NCBI GenBank assembly: GCA_025059195.1
Contig: JANXDU010000015.1
Coordinates: 1 to 64,000, forward strand
Direction: 5' to 3'
Source: Candidatus Bathyarchaeota archaeon
GTDB lineage: Archaea; Thermoproteota; Bathyarchaeia; Bathyarchaeales; Bathycorpusculaceae
DNA length: 64,000 nt
Shown here: positions 1 to 8,348 of the stretch, piece after piece
How positions within the stretch are numbered: position 1 is the stretch's first letter
Layout of the letters: every line of letters begins with the position of its first letter
Position numbers and translations under genes: made by a program
Notes under the pieces: model-generated
Databases searched by the model: none
Seen by the model: the letters and a program-made list of their open reading frames with translations, nothing else
What the model was told of the DNA's origin: nothing

Positions 1-300
1 GGCTCTTAGAGGGCTCATTTAAGCTTCATTTTTGGGTTTGTATGTGCAATAATTGGAGCTGTAGACTATTTTTCCCTTACATAAAATGATGCAAGATAAG
101 CAACCAGTTTTCAAAGAAGACTGCAAAAACGGCCACGAAAACATCGCAAATGTTCCACTAACAGCGACTGATAGAAAATGCACTCTTTATGGAGTTTTAT
201 TTTAATTTGCGCCGATTAGTCTTGAACCTGAAAAGTTTAAATTATAAATTGCCCAGTGGCGTTCTTTGTAATTGGCATGTAAGTTCTGTGGTGGCAACCG
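1..300. other. Leading stretch without a recognised gene
   Basis: No reading frame here looks like a real protein. The only structure I see is an AT-rich TATA-like run at about 236-249, which could drive the small membrane peptide that starts at 301. The left edge is cut by the window, so the 3' end of an upstream gene may be missing. Confidence 0.4.
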
Positions 301-417
301 ATGTTGGAAAGGAAGAACATCGGGGTGCTTGTATTGACTATAGCTGCGTTGCTGTTGTTAAGCGGGTTATTGTGTATTTATTTGTCGCCGCTGGTGTTTT
401 TGGTCCCAGCGACTTGA
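301..417 (+). CDS. Putative 38-residue single-span membrane peptide
   Basis: This is a very short frame with ATG at 301 and TGA at 415-417. A GGTGG ribosome site at about 291-295 lies five bases before the ATG, matching the style of ribosome site seen at other genes in this window. The product is a short charged head (MLERKN) followed by one long hydrophobic stretch rich in Leu, Val and Ala, so a one-helix membrane peptide is expected. A TATA-like run lies upstream at about 236-249. A different frame covers the same bases (189-437) but is poorer in composition and has no ribosome site. I do not recognise a family. Existence is supported only by start context and hydrophobicity. Confidence 0.4.
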   Translation: MLERKNIGVLVLTIAALLLLSGLLCIYLSPLVFLVPAT

Positions 418-461
418 AGACAGCATGGTATAGTTAAGACATCTAAAATGGCGGTGTTGAT

Positions 462-1457
462 ATGACATGCGAATTTACGATGATTCCTGAGTTTGCTCCG
501 CAAAAGGGTGTGTGGCTGCAGTGGCCAACTTTTAAGGTGTCAAGAGGAGTTAATGGGCGTTCCTTTGTCTCTGCCTTTATAGAGATTATTCGGGAATGCT
601 CCACAGAAGGCGAGGTCCATATTATTGTTTTAGATTCCAACGCTAAAAATGAGGTGAAGCAAAAACTTGCTGTCGCAGAAGTTCCCCTGAAAAATATTTT
701 CTTCCATATACTTCCATATGACTCATGCTGGATTCGGGATAATGGCCCTATTTTCGTTAGAAAGAACGGGCAAGAACACATATTAGACTTCGGCTTCAAC
801 GCTTGGGGTTATGCTCCTTGGGGACCTTGGGATAAAGATGACGAAATACCTAAGCGAATAGCAAATCTACTCGGCATAGGTTACACTACTCTAAAGTATG
901 TTGATTATCGTGAAGGGGGGAAAGCCAAAGATTTTATATATGAAGGCGGGGCGTTTGAATTCAGCGGTGAAGGAACCGTCATAGCCTCATGGGCAATATG
1001 TCGACAAAGAAATCCGCATCTAAACAAAAAACAAGCGACACGTGTCTTTAAAAAATTCACAGGCGCGCACACAGTTATATGGATAGATTCTATCTGGCCG
1101 GGCACCAGTGCCAAAAAAGCGGATAACCACACTGACGGCTACATAAAATTTTACGCAAAAGACAAAGTTTGTGTTCTTGGGTCAGAAATGGAGGGGCCAG
1201 GTAAAGAAGCGGCTAAAAAACTTGAAAGAGAAGGGTGGGATGTTTTTAGGCTCCCCCAAGGATTCAGATGGACTTTCGTAAATTGTTTAATTTTCAACAG
1301 CAAGGTGATTTCTGGTTGTCTGGGCGCTCCAACCCCTTTGGAAATGGAAATCATGAAAGAGCTTTACCCCGGCAAGACTATTGTCACTGTGGAAATCAGT
1401 CCGCTGGCCAAAGCAGGTGGAGGTGTCCATTGCGTAACCCAACAACAGCCTAAATAG
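462..1457 (+). CDS. Agmatine deiminase / peptidylarginine deiminase-family protein
   Basis: A 331-residue enzyme of the guanidino-group-modifying (PAD_porph) family, which hydrolyses agmatine to N-carbamoylputrescine and ammonia. Visible family motifs are WIRDNGPIF near residue 90, EGGAFEFSGEG near 163, HTDGYIKFY near 223, and the C-terminal GGGVHCVTQQQP, whose Cys is the nucleophile that forms the covalent amidino intermediate. All catalytic positions look intact. Length is slightly short of typical agmatine deiminases (about 340-370). ATG at 462 follows GGTGTTGAT, a good ribosome site; a later Met at 480 is less likely. It stands alone, so a polyamine role is inferred from family only. Confidence 0.85.
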   Translation: MTCEFTMIPEFAPQKGVWLQWPTFKVSRGVNGRSFVSAFIEIIRECSTEGEVHIIVLDSNAKNEVKQKLAVAEVPLKNIFFHILPYDSCWIRDNGPIFVRKNGQEHILDFGFNAWGYAPWGPWDKDDEIPKRIANLLGIGYTTLKYVDYREGGKAKDFIYEGGAFEFSGEGTVIASWAICRQRNPHLNKKQATRVFKKFTGAHTVIWIDSIWPGTSAKKADNHTDGYIKFYAKDKVCVLGSEMEGPGKEAAKKLEREGWDVFRLPQGFRWTFVNCLIFNSKVISGCLGAPTPLEMEIMKELYPGKTIVTVEISPLAKAGGGVHCVTQQQPK

Positions 1458-1584
1458 CATTCCGTTACGATAAAAGCCCCAAAACGGTTTGTTTTACTCA
1501 AAAAGGAGCATGTTCATAAAGTGCCAACAGCCATATTGCCACCAATTTTCCCACAATACACAAACGACAACTTTGCGTTTCCTA

Positions 1585-1699
1585 GTCTCTCCTTGAGCTT
1601 AGAGGGCAAATGGTGGGCATACTAACCGCTATTATTAGCGACTCTCAAGGGCTGGGCTTTGCAATTCCATCAACTTTATACCGTTTCGAGTTTTTCTAA
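1585..1699 (+). pseudogene. Remnant of a trypsin-like (HtrA/DegP-type) serine protease
   Basis: One frame of this gap reads LELRGQMVGILTAIISDSQG and then LGFAIPS before a stop at 1697-1699. This matches the short conserved block of HtrA-type proteases in which the substrate-binding loop is followed by GxGFAIPS. Nothing before or after gives a start, a catalytic triad or a PDZ domain, so only a scrap of an ancestral gene remains. The rest of 1458-1924 holds no frame I can support. The call rests on about 38 residues. Confidence 0.5.
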
Positions 1700-1924
1700 G
1701 GATTGCGCTTATAAGCCATCAATTATTATTCCGCAACGTATTCGGTTGATACGTGGGTTAACTTCATGGTTTCCAAATTAAAATGTGGTTTTTATAAACT
1801 ATAATGTGTAGTGTAGTCAAGGCCGCAGATAATTCAGCCTTCTAGAACAAAGTTCCATAAGATTTAAGAGTAATTAAGGGTTTAACTGTTTTGAAGGAAT
1901 AATAATTTTGTTCTGGTGTGAACC

Positions 1925-2925
1925 GTGCCAGCAAAAACGATAGAAAAGGCATTTATATTCTCGCTTGGGTTCCTACTTGCAATTAGTTATTTCAATCCCG
2001 TTTTTCTAAAGATCCTGCAGACGTATATCTTTTCATAACCCTACCACTTACATCGCAAATGAAACAGGTGAGATTTTCTGCATAGCCATAAACATTTCAA
2101 ATGTTAAAAATTTGTTCAGCCTTGAGTTTACTTTAGTTTATAACACGTTTTTCTAAACATTGTAAAAGTTGACCGAGGATCATTCCTTCCCCCTTCTCCT
2201 AAGGCCTTGTTCCAATATGAAACGAACGAGGCCATTGGGTGTATTAGAGTTAACATGACGCTTGTCGAACCTGAAACGGGAATAAGCGGTAATGGCACTT
2301 TATTGCTGATAAGTTTTGAAGTGGTCAACGGTTTGGGTTCATGTGTTGGTAGCCCGTTAGAGTTTAAGCAAACTTTGATTATAGACTCCGCGGTAAATCC
2401 CATAGCGCACGATCAAGTTGGCGCCGTAGTTTTTGGAAATCGATGTGGCCTGACCCTATCAGAGGCCGTGTTTTAGATATTTACACCAATAAAGGCGGAG
2501 TTGGCTTGAATAAGCCTGGAGGAAATTTTATAGCTGGAGAACCCATATATTTGGTTTCGCTTGTCACATATAACGACTGCCCCGTACGATGGAAGCTGGT
2601 TGCTTTTGAAGTTCGGAACCCAATGGATGAAATTGTCTTAATTAGGACAGCGGTAACGGATGAAAATGGTTTAGCAACAATATGGTTTAGGACGCCCGTT
2701 CTTCCCATCAGTAATGGTACGTGGACGGCCATTTCAACCGTTGACGTAGCGGGTACAGTTGTATTGGATACAATAAGTTTTCAAGTTTCTTTTATAATGC
2801 CCGTCGGAGGCAACTCTTATTCCATGATGGCAGAATACGAATTTGAAAAGATTTTAACTGCATATCTAATTTCAGTGTTAACGTTAACAGCATCTGTTAT
2901 GGAAATAAAACGTAGAATCTATTAA
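1925..2925 (+). pseudogene. Decayed membrane-anchored cohesin-domain protein (frameshifted)
   Basis: Pieces of one secreted protein lie in order but in different frames. A GTG start at 1925, after a GGTGTG ribosome site, opens a signal-peptide-like segment that stops near 2038. Another frame gives TTYIANETGEIF and then ISNVKNLFSLEFTLVYN, the first half of a cohesin module, closed by a stop near 2156. A third frame (about 2160-2476) gives GISGNGTLLLISFEVVNG, the second half. A fourth (about 2443-2925) gives an Ig-like segment ending TWTAISTVDVAGTVVLDT and a C-terminal hydrophobic helix. The intact cohesin genes downstream show what the ancestor looked like. Sequencing error is possible, but at least three disruptions argue for real decay. 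Confidence 0.75.
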
Positions 2926-3146
2926 TGGTCTATTGTTTAAAATGCGTGTAACCGTTCGCCATATCTTTCGTGTAGACTGACAACAAAGGGTACTTAACTT
3001 TCTCATGTTCTTAAAGGGATTGCTGATAATTCAAGACTATGGACAGTTACGCCTAGAAGGTAAGCATAGAAGATTTTTCGAGAAAGCTTTTTTAAGAGGG
3101 GCGTTCAACTTTCTGTTGCCTATTGATAAAGGGAGAGAGGAGATAG
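2926..3146. other. Intergenic spacer upstream of the cohesin-dockerin cluster
   Basis: I see no coding frame of convincing composition. The end of the spacer carries GGGAGAGAGGAG (about 3131-3142), the purine-rich ribosome site for the GTG at 3147. No clear TATA box could be fixed. Confidence 0.3.
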
Positions 3147-4241
3147 GTGTTGTACAAGAAATTATGTTCCATTGTCTTTTGCAGTGTTTTTCTGGCTAGC
3201 GTTTTCACCGCAATAAGTGACAACAATTTCGCTTCAGCTCAGAATGGAACCAAAATAATAATAGTTCCAAGCAGCATTGAAATTATCCGAGGGCAAGAAA
3301 GCACAGTTTATATAAACGTAACTAATGTTGAGGATCTTTATGCTTGGGAGTTTCAGCTCACGTATAATCCTTTAATCTTGGACTTAACCAGTTGCGCAAT
3401 AGTTCCCAACGGTTTGAACGAGCCTACTCAAACTTTTTACAGCCTCACGGACGAGGTAAATGGGCTTTTATGGTGGGCTGTTTCAACCACTCACCCAACA
3501 AGAGAAGGAATTTCTTACGAGTCACATGCCATTTTCGAGATACGCTTTAAAGCAGTCAACGCTGGCACCTCCCCTCTTACATTAAGAGGTACAATCCTTT
3601 CAAACAGCCAAGCTCAACCAATAGAACACACCACCTATAGTGGTGTCATTTACGTCAAAACTTTAGACTTGGTTGTTACAAGCATTAAGATACTTAATAA
3701 ACATGCCAACGAAATTTGGATGCACAGCATATATGCCAACGACACATGGGCAGATGGAGCAGCCTACTATTACCCCGTTAACGTTACGATAAAGAACACT
3801 GGAACGTTAGTTGCGGCTAACTTCAAAGTAAAACTTGAAGTTTACTACGGTACATCGCTTAAAGCCTCTGCAGAAAAAGAAGTAATAACCCTTGAAGGGG
3901 GAGCGTCAAAAGAATTAACTTTTCATAACCTGTTCCATCCAACCAAAACCGGCGATCTAGGCGCATACATTCTCAAGGCTACTGTAGATAGCGAAAACAC
4001 TGTCATAGAGGACGACGAAACCAATAACCAGTTGTTAAAGATGGATTTTATGGTAACAATAATGGGAGACATCAACCGCGACAGAAAAGTTAACATACTA
4101 GATGGTGTAATCCTTGCCCTTGCTTGGACAGGAAAACCCGGCGATCCACAATGGAACACCGCAGCAGACCTTAACCACGACGACGAAATCAACATTCTGG
4201 ACGGTACACGAATGGGCTTGAACTGGGGCAAATCCTGGTGA
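3147..4241 (+). CDS. Secreted cohesin-CARDB-dockerin protein
   Basis: A 364-residue exported protein. Residues 1-32 form a signal peptide, about 37-171 a cohesin module (INVTNVEDLYAWEFQLTYNP, and the later IFEIRFKAVNAGTSPL block), about 173-303 a CARDB Ig-like adhesion module, and 307-364 a type I dockerin with two calcium-binding repeats (DINRDRKVNILDG and DLNHDDEINILDG). Cohesins bind dockerins, so one chain carries both halves of a binding pair and could link to its neighbours or to itself. There is no catalytic domain. Start is GTG at 3147 (TTG at 3150 possible) behind GGGAGAGAGG. Close relatives follow at 5250 and 8349, so this is a tandem paralogue family. The outside-cell scaffold role is inferred. 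Confidence 0.85.
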   Translation: MLYKKLCSIVFCSVFLASVFTAISDNNFASAQNGTKIIIVPSSIEIIRGQESTVYINVTNVEDLYAWEFQLTYNPLILDLTSCAIVPNGLNEPTQTFYSLTDEVNGLLWWAVSTTHPTREGISYESHAIFEIRFKAVNAGTSPLTLRGTILSNSQAQPIEHTTYSGVIYVKTLDLVVTSIKILNKHANEIWMHSIYANDTWADGAAYYYPVNVTIKNTGTLVAANFKVKLEVYYGTSLKASAEKEVITLEGGASKELTFHNLFHPTKTGDLGAYILKATVDSENTVIEDDETNNQLLKMDFMVTIMGDINRDRKVNILDGVILALAWTGKPGDPQWNTAADLNHDDEINILDGTRMGLNWGKSW

Positions 4242-4253
4242 AACGTCAATATT

Positions 4254-4269
4254 CCTTATTTTTATTTTT
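4254..4269 (+). terminator. Oligo-T terminator after the cohesin-dockerin gene
   Basis: Several T-runs follow the stop at 4241 within 30 bases. Archaeal RNA polymerase ends transcripts at such runs without needing a hairpin. The T-rich segment has no other evident role. Confidence 0.45.
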
Positions 4270-4340
4270 GAGGAAACTTAAAAGTGAATTAAACAACGTG
4301 GTGATATTGTTCTTTGAAGTGTACCGTTAGAAAATAGAGG

Positions 4341-4352
4341 CTATATATTTTT
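4341..4352 (+). promoter_or_regulatory. TATA box for the membrane-anchored cohesin gene
   Basis: CTATATATTTTT lies about 35 bases before the ATG at 4383. Transcription would begin near 4372 and give a short leader holding the GAGGTG ribosome site. Confidence 0.55.
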
Positions 4353-4382
4353 GGTTCTTAGTTTTATGATGTGAGGTGTTAA

Positions 4383-5051
4383 ATGAAAAAGCGTGGTTTA
4401 TTATTGAGACAACGGTTCTTGTTGGCTTCTGCCTTTTTTGGCATGATTTTTTTAAACGCAGTTATAAGCTTGACTGAGGCGCAAACCGCAGTTGTTTCCA
4501 TAAAACCTACTTATTTAGAGGTGCCTCAAGTCGGCGAATCTTTTGACGTAGACATAAACATCACCAATGTAAACAACCTTTTCGCTTACGAGCTTCAAGT
4601 TTTCTACATGAGAAATGTGGTAAATTGTATACGTGCATCCAGACCGCCGGGACATTTTCTAGAACCAAAATTGAGCCCTGACAATTATTTGATTTTTAAA
4701 TGGGAAATTGAAAACGAGTTCAACGCAACTCATGGTAGGATATGGCTGGCGTATACGTTAAAAATCGGTGAAACTGGAAGATCTGGAAGCGGCATTCTGG
4801 TGAGGCTTACTTTTATCAGTGTAAGTTTAGGCACTACGCCGTTAATACTTGCTGATGACAGTGGAAGGGGTGGACATGTTCTTCTTGCAAGGTATCCAGA
4901 CAGCGCATCTATACCCAACGTGACAGAAGATGGGATGGTGAAAGTGATACCTGAATTTTCAATAGAGGTCATTCTTCTTGCGTTTCTAATAACTTCATCG
5001 TTTGCAATAGCTTTAACCATGAAATCAAAATCTAACCAAACAAAAGCTTAA
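4383..5051 (+). CDS. Membrane-anchored single-cohesin protein
   Basis: A 222-residue protein with an N-terminal signal sequence (about 1-33), a single cohesin-like module (about 38-185; INITNVNNLFAYELQVFY and VRLTFISVSLGTTPLI), and a C-terminal hydrophobic helix after VIPEFS, followed by a basic tail KSKSNQ. The layout is that of a cohesin held on the outer face of the membrane. The VIPEF motif before the helix resembles the C-terminal anchor signals of many archaeal surface proteins, but I cannot tell whether a sortase-like enzyme cuts it. ATG at 4383 follows GAGGTG. With dockerin proteins on both sides it is the natural candidate for the surface anchor of a cohesin-dockerin complex; that pairing is inference. 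Confidence 0.8.
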   Translation: MKKRGLLLRQRFLLASAFFGMIFLNAVISLTEAQTAVVSIKPTYLEVPQVGESFDVDINITNVNNLFAYELQVFYMRNVVNCIRASRPPGHFLEPKLSPDNYLIFKWEIENEFNATHGRIWLAYTLKIGETGRSGSGILVRLTFISVSLGTTPLILADDSGRGGHVLLARYPDSASIPNVTEDGMVKVIPEFSIEVILLAFLITSSFAIALTMKSKSNQTKA

Positions 5052-5249
5052 TGGCTCTTTCATTTCAGCTTTCATTCAGATAGACTTGTGTCGGGCGAAT
5101 CTCGATAAAAACAGCCGGACCTTTCTTTTAAAGTTAGTGACCATGCAGTTGTTAATGGTCTCATTTAAATTTGCATTATGGGTAGAAAATTGTTCCATAA
5201 CCCTTAAACGAGTAGTAAAAGACGATATACACGAGAAGGGAGAGTTTAA

Positions 5250-8174
5250 ATGCGAAGTCTCACGCGTCGTAATCGACAACTGTCAACTACATTAATGCTA
5301 GGAATAATTTCACTTGGTTTTCTTGCTTCTTCTGCGGTTCTTGCACCTGTTCCTCCTCCTAACTGGTGGAACATCGGCTGGCGATATCGTAAATCGTTAA
5401 TTATAGATCACACGAAGATAGCCTCTGACCTTACCAATTTTCCAGTTTTGATAAACCTCACCGATTCTGATCTGGCGGAAAAGGCTCAATTCTATGGCGG
5501 AGACATCGTTTTTACAGACATAAATGGTCAAAAATTGGCTCATGAGATCGAATTTTATGACGGAACATGCGGGGCGCTCATTGCATGGGTTAAAATTCCA
5601 TATTTATCACCCACCAGAGACACAACCATCTACATATATTACGGCAACTCTGACTGCCCAAACCAAGAAAATCCACGGGAGGTTTGGGACTCAAACTATA
5701 TGATGGTGCACCATTTCAATAATAAGAAATACAACTCTATAGAATGCCGCTTTTGGGGTATGATTTCGCAAACAGTGCTGCCGCGGGCCGTGGTTTTGGA
5801 TCATCTGATAAATCTGCCTAACTCGCTGAAAAACCTCGGGCTAACAAATCCTGACGGATGGGGACTTGCCTACTACAATAACAATGCACCAGTCATTCTA
5901 AGAGGACAACCTTCTGCTTACACGGATCCAAATTTCTTCTTAGCCGCCCAAGAGTTAGCGTCGAACGGTGCTTGGATTGGAATTGGGCATGTCAGGAAAT
6001 CAACTTCTCCCCCATATAATGTTCCCAACCCTCATCCGTTCATCCGTTCAAAGCTTGGTAAAATGTGGACTTTCGCTCATCATGGTGTGATAGACAAATC
6101 AGTGCTTGTCACGCTGATTGGAGAAGACTATCTAGCTGCTAATCCCCCTCAGCATGGAAGTAGCATAAGCGACTGGAACGATTCAGAACTATATTTTATT
6201 TATCTCCTAAAATGCATAGAAAAAAAGCTGGGTGACGTTAAAAAGGGTGTGGCAGAGGCTGTAACAACAATATGCTCTTACAGCTCAAGTTACAACATGA
6301 ATTTTGTCCTCTCTGATGGTACAACGCTGTGGGCTTTCCGAAGGGGTGACCCAATACATCAGGTTTACTACTACTATAATTCGACTTATCCCCAATACTC
6401 GGCTGTTGTTTCACAGTATCCCGGAAGCACTCAAGGGAACTGGGTTCCACTAAAAAATTACAATTTTGTTGAACTTACAGGAAATAATGCGCCGCTTATA
6501 GTAGAGGACGTGCGGCAATACGCGACCGCAGAGCACTTTGACTCAACAGCAAATCGCAACGATGGAATTGCCCGTAATGGTGTGGTTACAAAGGCGAAGG
6601 GGAAAATAGACGGAGGCGATTATTTTGACGGAGTTGATGATTACATCTTTGTGGCTCATGACTCAACTCTTGATGGTGGTGGAAATTGGCAACAAATAAC
6701 CGTTGAGTTCTGGGCAAAATCAACCAGAGACCATCAGAAAGCAACAATAATTCTCTCGAAGAGGGAGACGGGAACAACCCCGTTTAACTCAAGTTACCAA
6801 ATCGGATTCGACTCTAACGGAAACAGTCAGCTCTTTTGGGGGCTCTACTTGGATACAGGGTATGTGGATACGCCCTACAGTAGTTGTCCCACGCTTGTTA
6901 CGGATCAATGGTATCATGTAGTAGCCACCTTTGAAAGCCCATCAATAAAACTCTACGTCAACGGCCAACTTGTTTCCACAAGTATTAAAGCAGGAAAGAT
7001 TCTTCAATCAAGAAATGTTCCGCTTCGCATAGGTTGCAGAGGCACGGGCACAGGGCTTGAAAGGTTTTTTGCCGGTTTTCTTGATGAAGTGCGCATTTCA
7101 GATATAGCCCGTTCTGAAGGGTGGATACGTACGTCCTTCGCGAACCAAAATAACCCTTCTGAGTTTTACACTGTTGGAAGCGAGGAAGCTGTAGCTCCAA
7201 CAACCATGCAAGTAAACCCGGAAGTCACAGCGGTCCCCCTTGGCGCAGAATTTACTGTATACGTCGAAGTCACCAATGTGGTCGACCTCTACTCCTGGGA
7301 TTTCCGGCTAAACTACACAACTGCAGTTTTAGAGCTCATCTCGTGCTCCATTGTGCCCGGCGGCTTAAACGAGCCCACTTACATCCAATACAACATAACG
7401 GACAAGGAATATGGACACATTTGGTGGGCTGTGTCAACAACTATGCCGACTGAAAGAGGGGTTTCATATAATAGGCATGCAATATTTGAGATCCGTTTTA
7501 AGGCGAAGGCGTTGGGCACTTCAAGCCTTAACCTTTACGGCTCAACCTTATACAACAGCACTGGAAACCCGATAGAACACGCGGTTAAAAGCGGACAAGT
7601 AAAAGTAGCTGGAAAAGTTGATCTGTTGGTTGAAAGCGTAAGAGTGTTGGATTACAGCTGCAGCGTTTACGCTAATGACACTTACGTGGACGGTGCTACC
7701 TACTATTACCCAGTCGAAGTTAGAGTGCGAAACATTGGCACAGCTTCAGCTGGATCGTTTTATGTTAAACTAGAAGTCTTCTGGATTAACGGCTTAACAA
7801 CTGAAACTTCAGAAGAAAAATTTGTTTTAGAACTAGCTGGAGAAACAAGTGTTGTTGTCAACTTTACCGATGTTTTTAGTCCGGCCCACTCGGGCTTTTA
7901 CAGGTTGATCGTCACTGTGGATAGCAGAAATAACGTCACCGAAAGTGATGAAACAAACAATACACTAAGCTTAGAAAACATTAAGGTCACGGTTATTGGC
8001 GACATTAACGGCGATAGAGTAGTCAACATCTTCGACGGAGTAATCGTCTCTTTAGCTTGGTCAGGGACGCCTGGATCGCCGCAGTGGGATATTAGGGCCG
8101 ACGTTAATCATGACGGCCAAGTAAACATCCTAGACGGTGCTAGAATATCGCTTTATTGGGGACGAAGCTGGTAA
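5250..8174 (+). CDS. Secreted DUF2341 / LamG / cohesin / CARDB / dockerin protein with a class II amidotransferase domain nested in LamG
   Basis: A 974-residue exported protein. In order: signal peptide (1-33); DUF2341 (about 45-150); the first strand of a LamG/concanavalin-like lectin fold (VWDSNYMMVHHF, about 146-157); an insert (about 159-427) with the features of a class II glutamine amidotransferase of the YafJ/EgtC type; the rest of LamG (about 428-648, resuming HFDSTANRNDG); cohesin (650-785); CARDB (787-915); two-repeat dockerin (917-974). The insert shows CRFWGM at Cys166, NPDGWGLAYYN, GHVRKST, a HPFI segment and FAHHGVI. Cys166 would have to become an N-terminus to act as an Ntn nucleophile. 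The usual HNG oxyanion Asn is His here. The frame is open throughout and the insert has no start of its own. ATG at 5250 follows AAGGGAGAG. Confidence 0.8.
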   Translation: MRSLTRRNRQLSTTLMLGIISLGFLASSAVLAPVPPPNWWNIGWRYRKSLIIDHTKIASDLTNFPVLINLTDSDLAEKAQFYGGDIVFTDINGQKLAHEIEFYDGTCGALIAWVKIPYLSPTRDTTIYIYYGNSDCPNQENPREVWDSNYMMVHHFNNKKYNSIECRFWGMISQTVLPRAVVLDHLINLPNSLKNLGLTNPDGWGLAYYNNNAPVILRGQPSAYTDPNFFLAAQELASNGAWIGIGHVRKSTSPPYNVPNPHPFIRSKLGKMWTFAHHGVIDKSVLVTLIGEDYLAANPPQHGSSISDWNDSELYFIYLLKCIEKKLGDVKKGVAEAVTTICSYSSSYNMNFVLSDGTTLWAFRRGDPIHQVYYYYNSTYPQYSAVVSQYPGSTQGNWVPLKNYNFVELTGNNAPLIVEDVRQYATAEHFDSTANRNDGIARNGVVTKAKGKIDGGDYFDGVDDYIFVAHDSTLDGGGNWQQITVEFWAKSTRDHQKATIILSKRETGTTPFNSSYQIGFDSNGNSQLFWGLYLDTGYVDTPYSSCPTLVTDQWYHVVATFESPSIKLYVNGQLVSTSIKAGKILQSRNVPLRIGCRGTGTGLERFFAGFLDEVRISDIARSEGWIRTSFANQNNPSEFYTVGSEEAVAPTTMQVNPEVTAVPLGAEFTVYVEVTNVVDLYSWDFRLNYTTAVLELISCSIVPGGLNEPTYIQYNITDKEYGHIWWAVSTTMPTERGVSYNRHAIFEIRFKAKALGTSSLNLYGSTLYNSTGNPIEHAVKSGQVKVAGKVDLLVESVRVLDYSCSVYANDTYVDGATYYYPVEVRVRNIGTASAGSFYVKLEVFWINGLTTETSEEKFVLELAGETSVVVNFTDVFSPAHSGFYRLIVTVDSRNNVTESDETNNTLSLENIKVTVIGDINGDRVVNIFDGVIVSLAWSGTPGSPQWDIRADVNHDGQVNILDGARISLYWGRSW

Positions 8175-8348
8175 GCTTAATCAGCCTCTTTTAGGCTTTG
8201 ATTTATTTTCGATTTTCCATATTCTGATTCATTGCAACAGGAGTGTAAGGCTACATCCACTGAGTTTCAGATAGAAGATGTTTCCATAAAATTTTTAGGC
8301 TTGTTTAACTTTTAATTTAATTCGTCGAGGAAGAAAGGAGATGAAAAT

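Noticed and set aside
189-437. An 82-codon plus-strand frame near the left edge
   Set aside because: No ribosome site, odd composition, and it overlaps a shorter frame (301-417) with a good ribosome site and a clear membrane helix.
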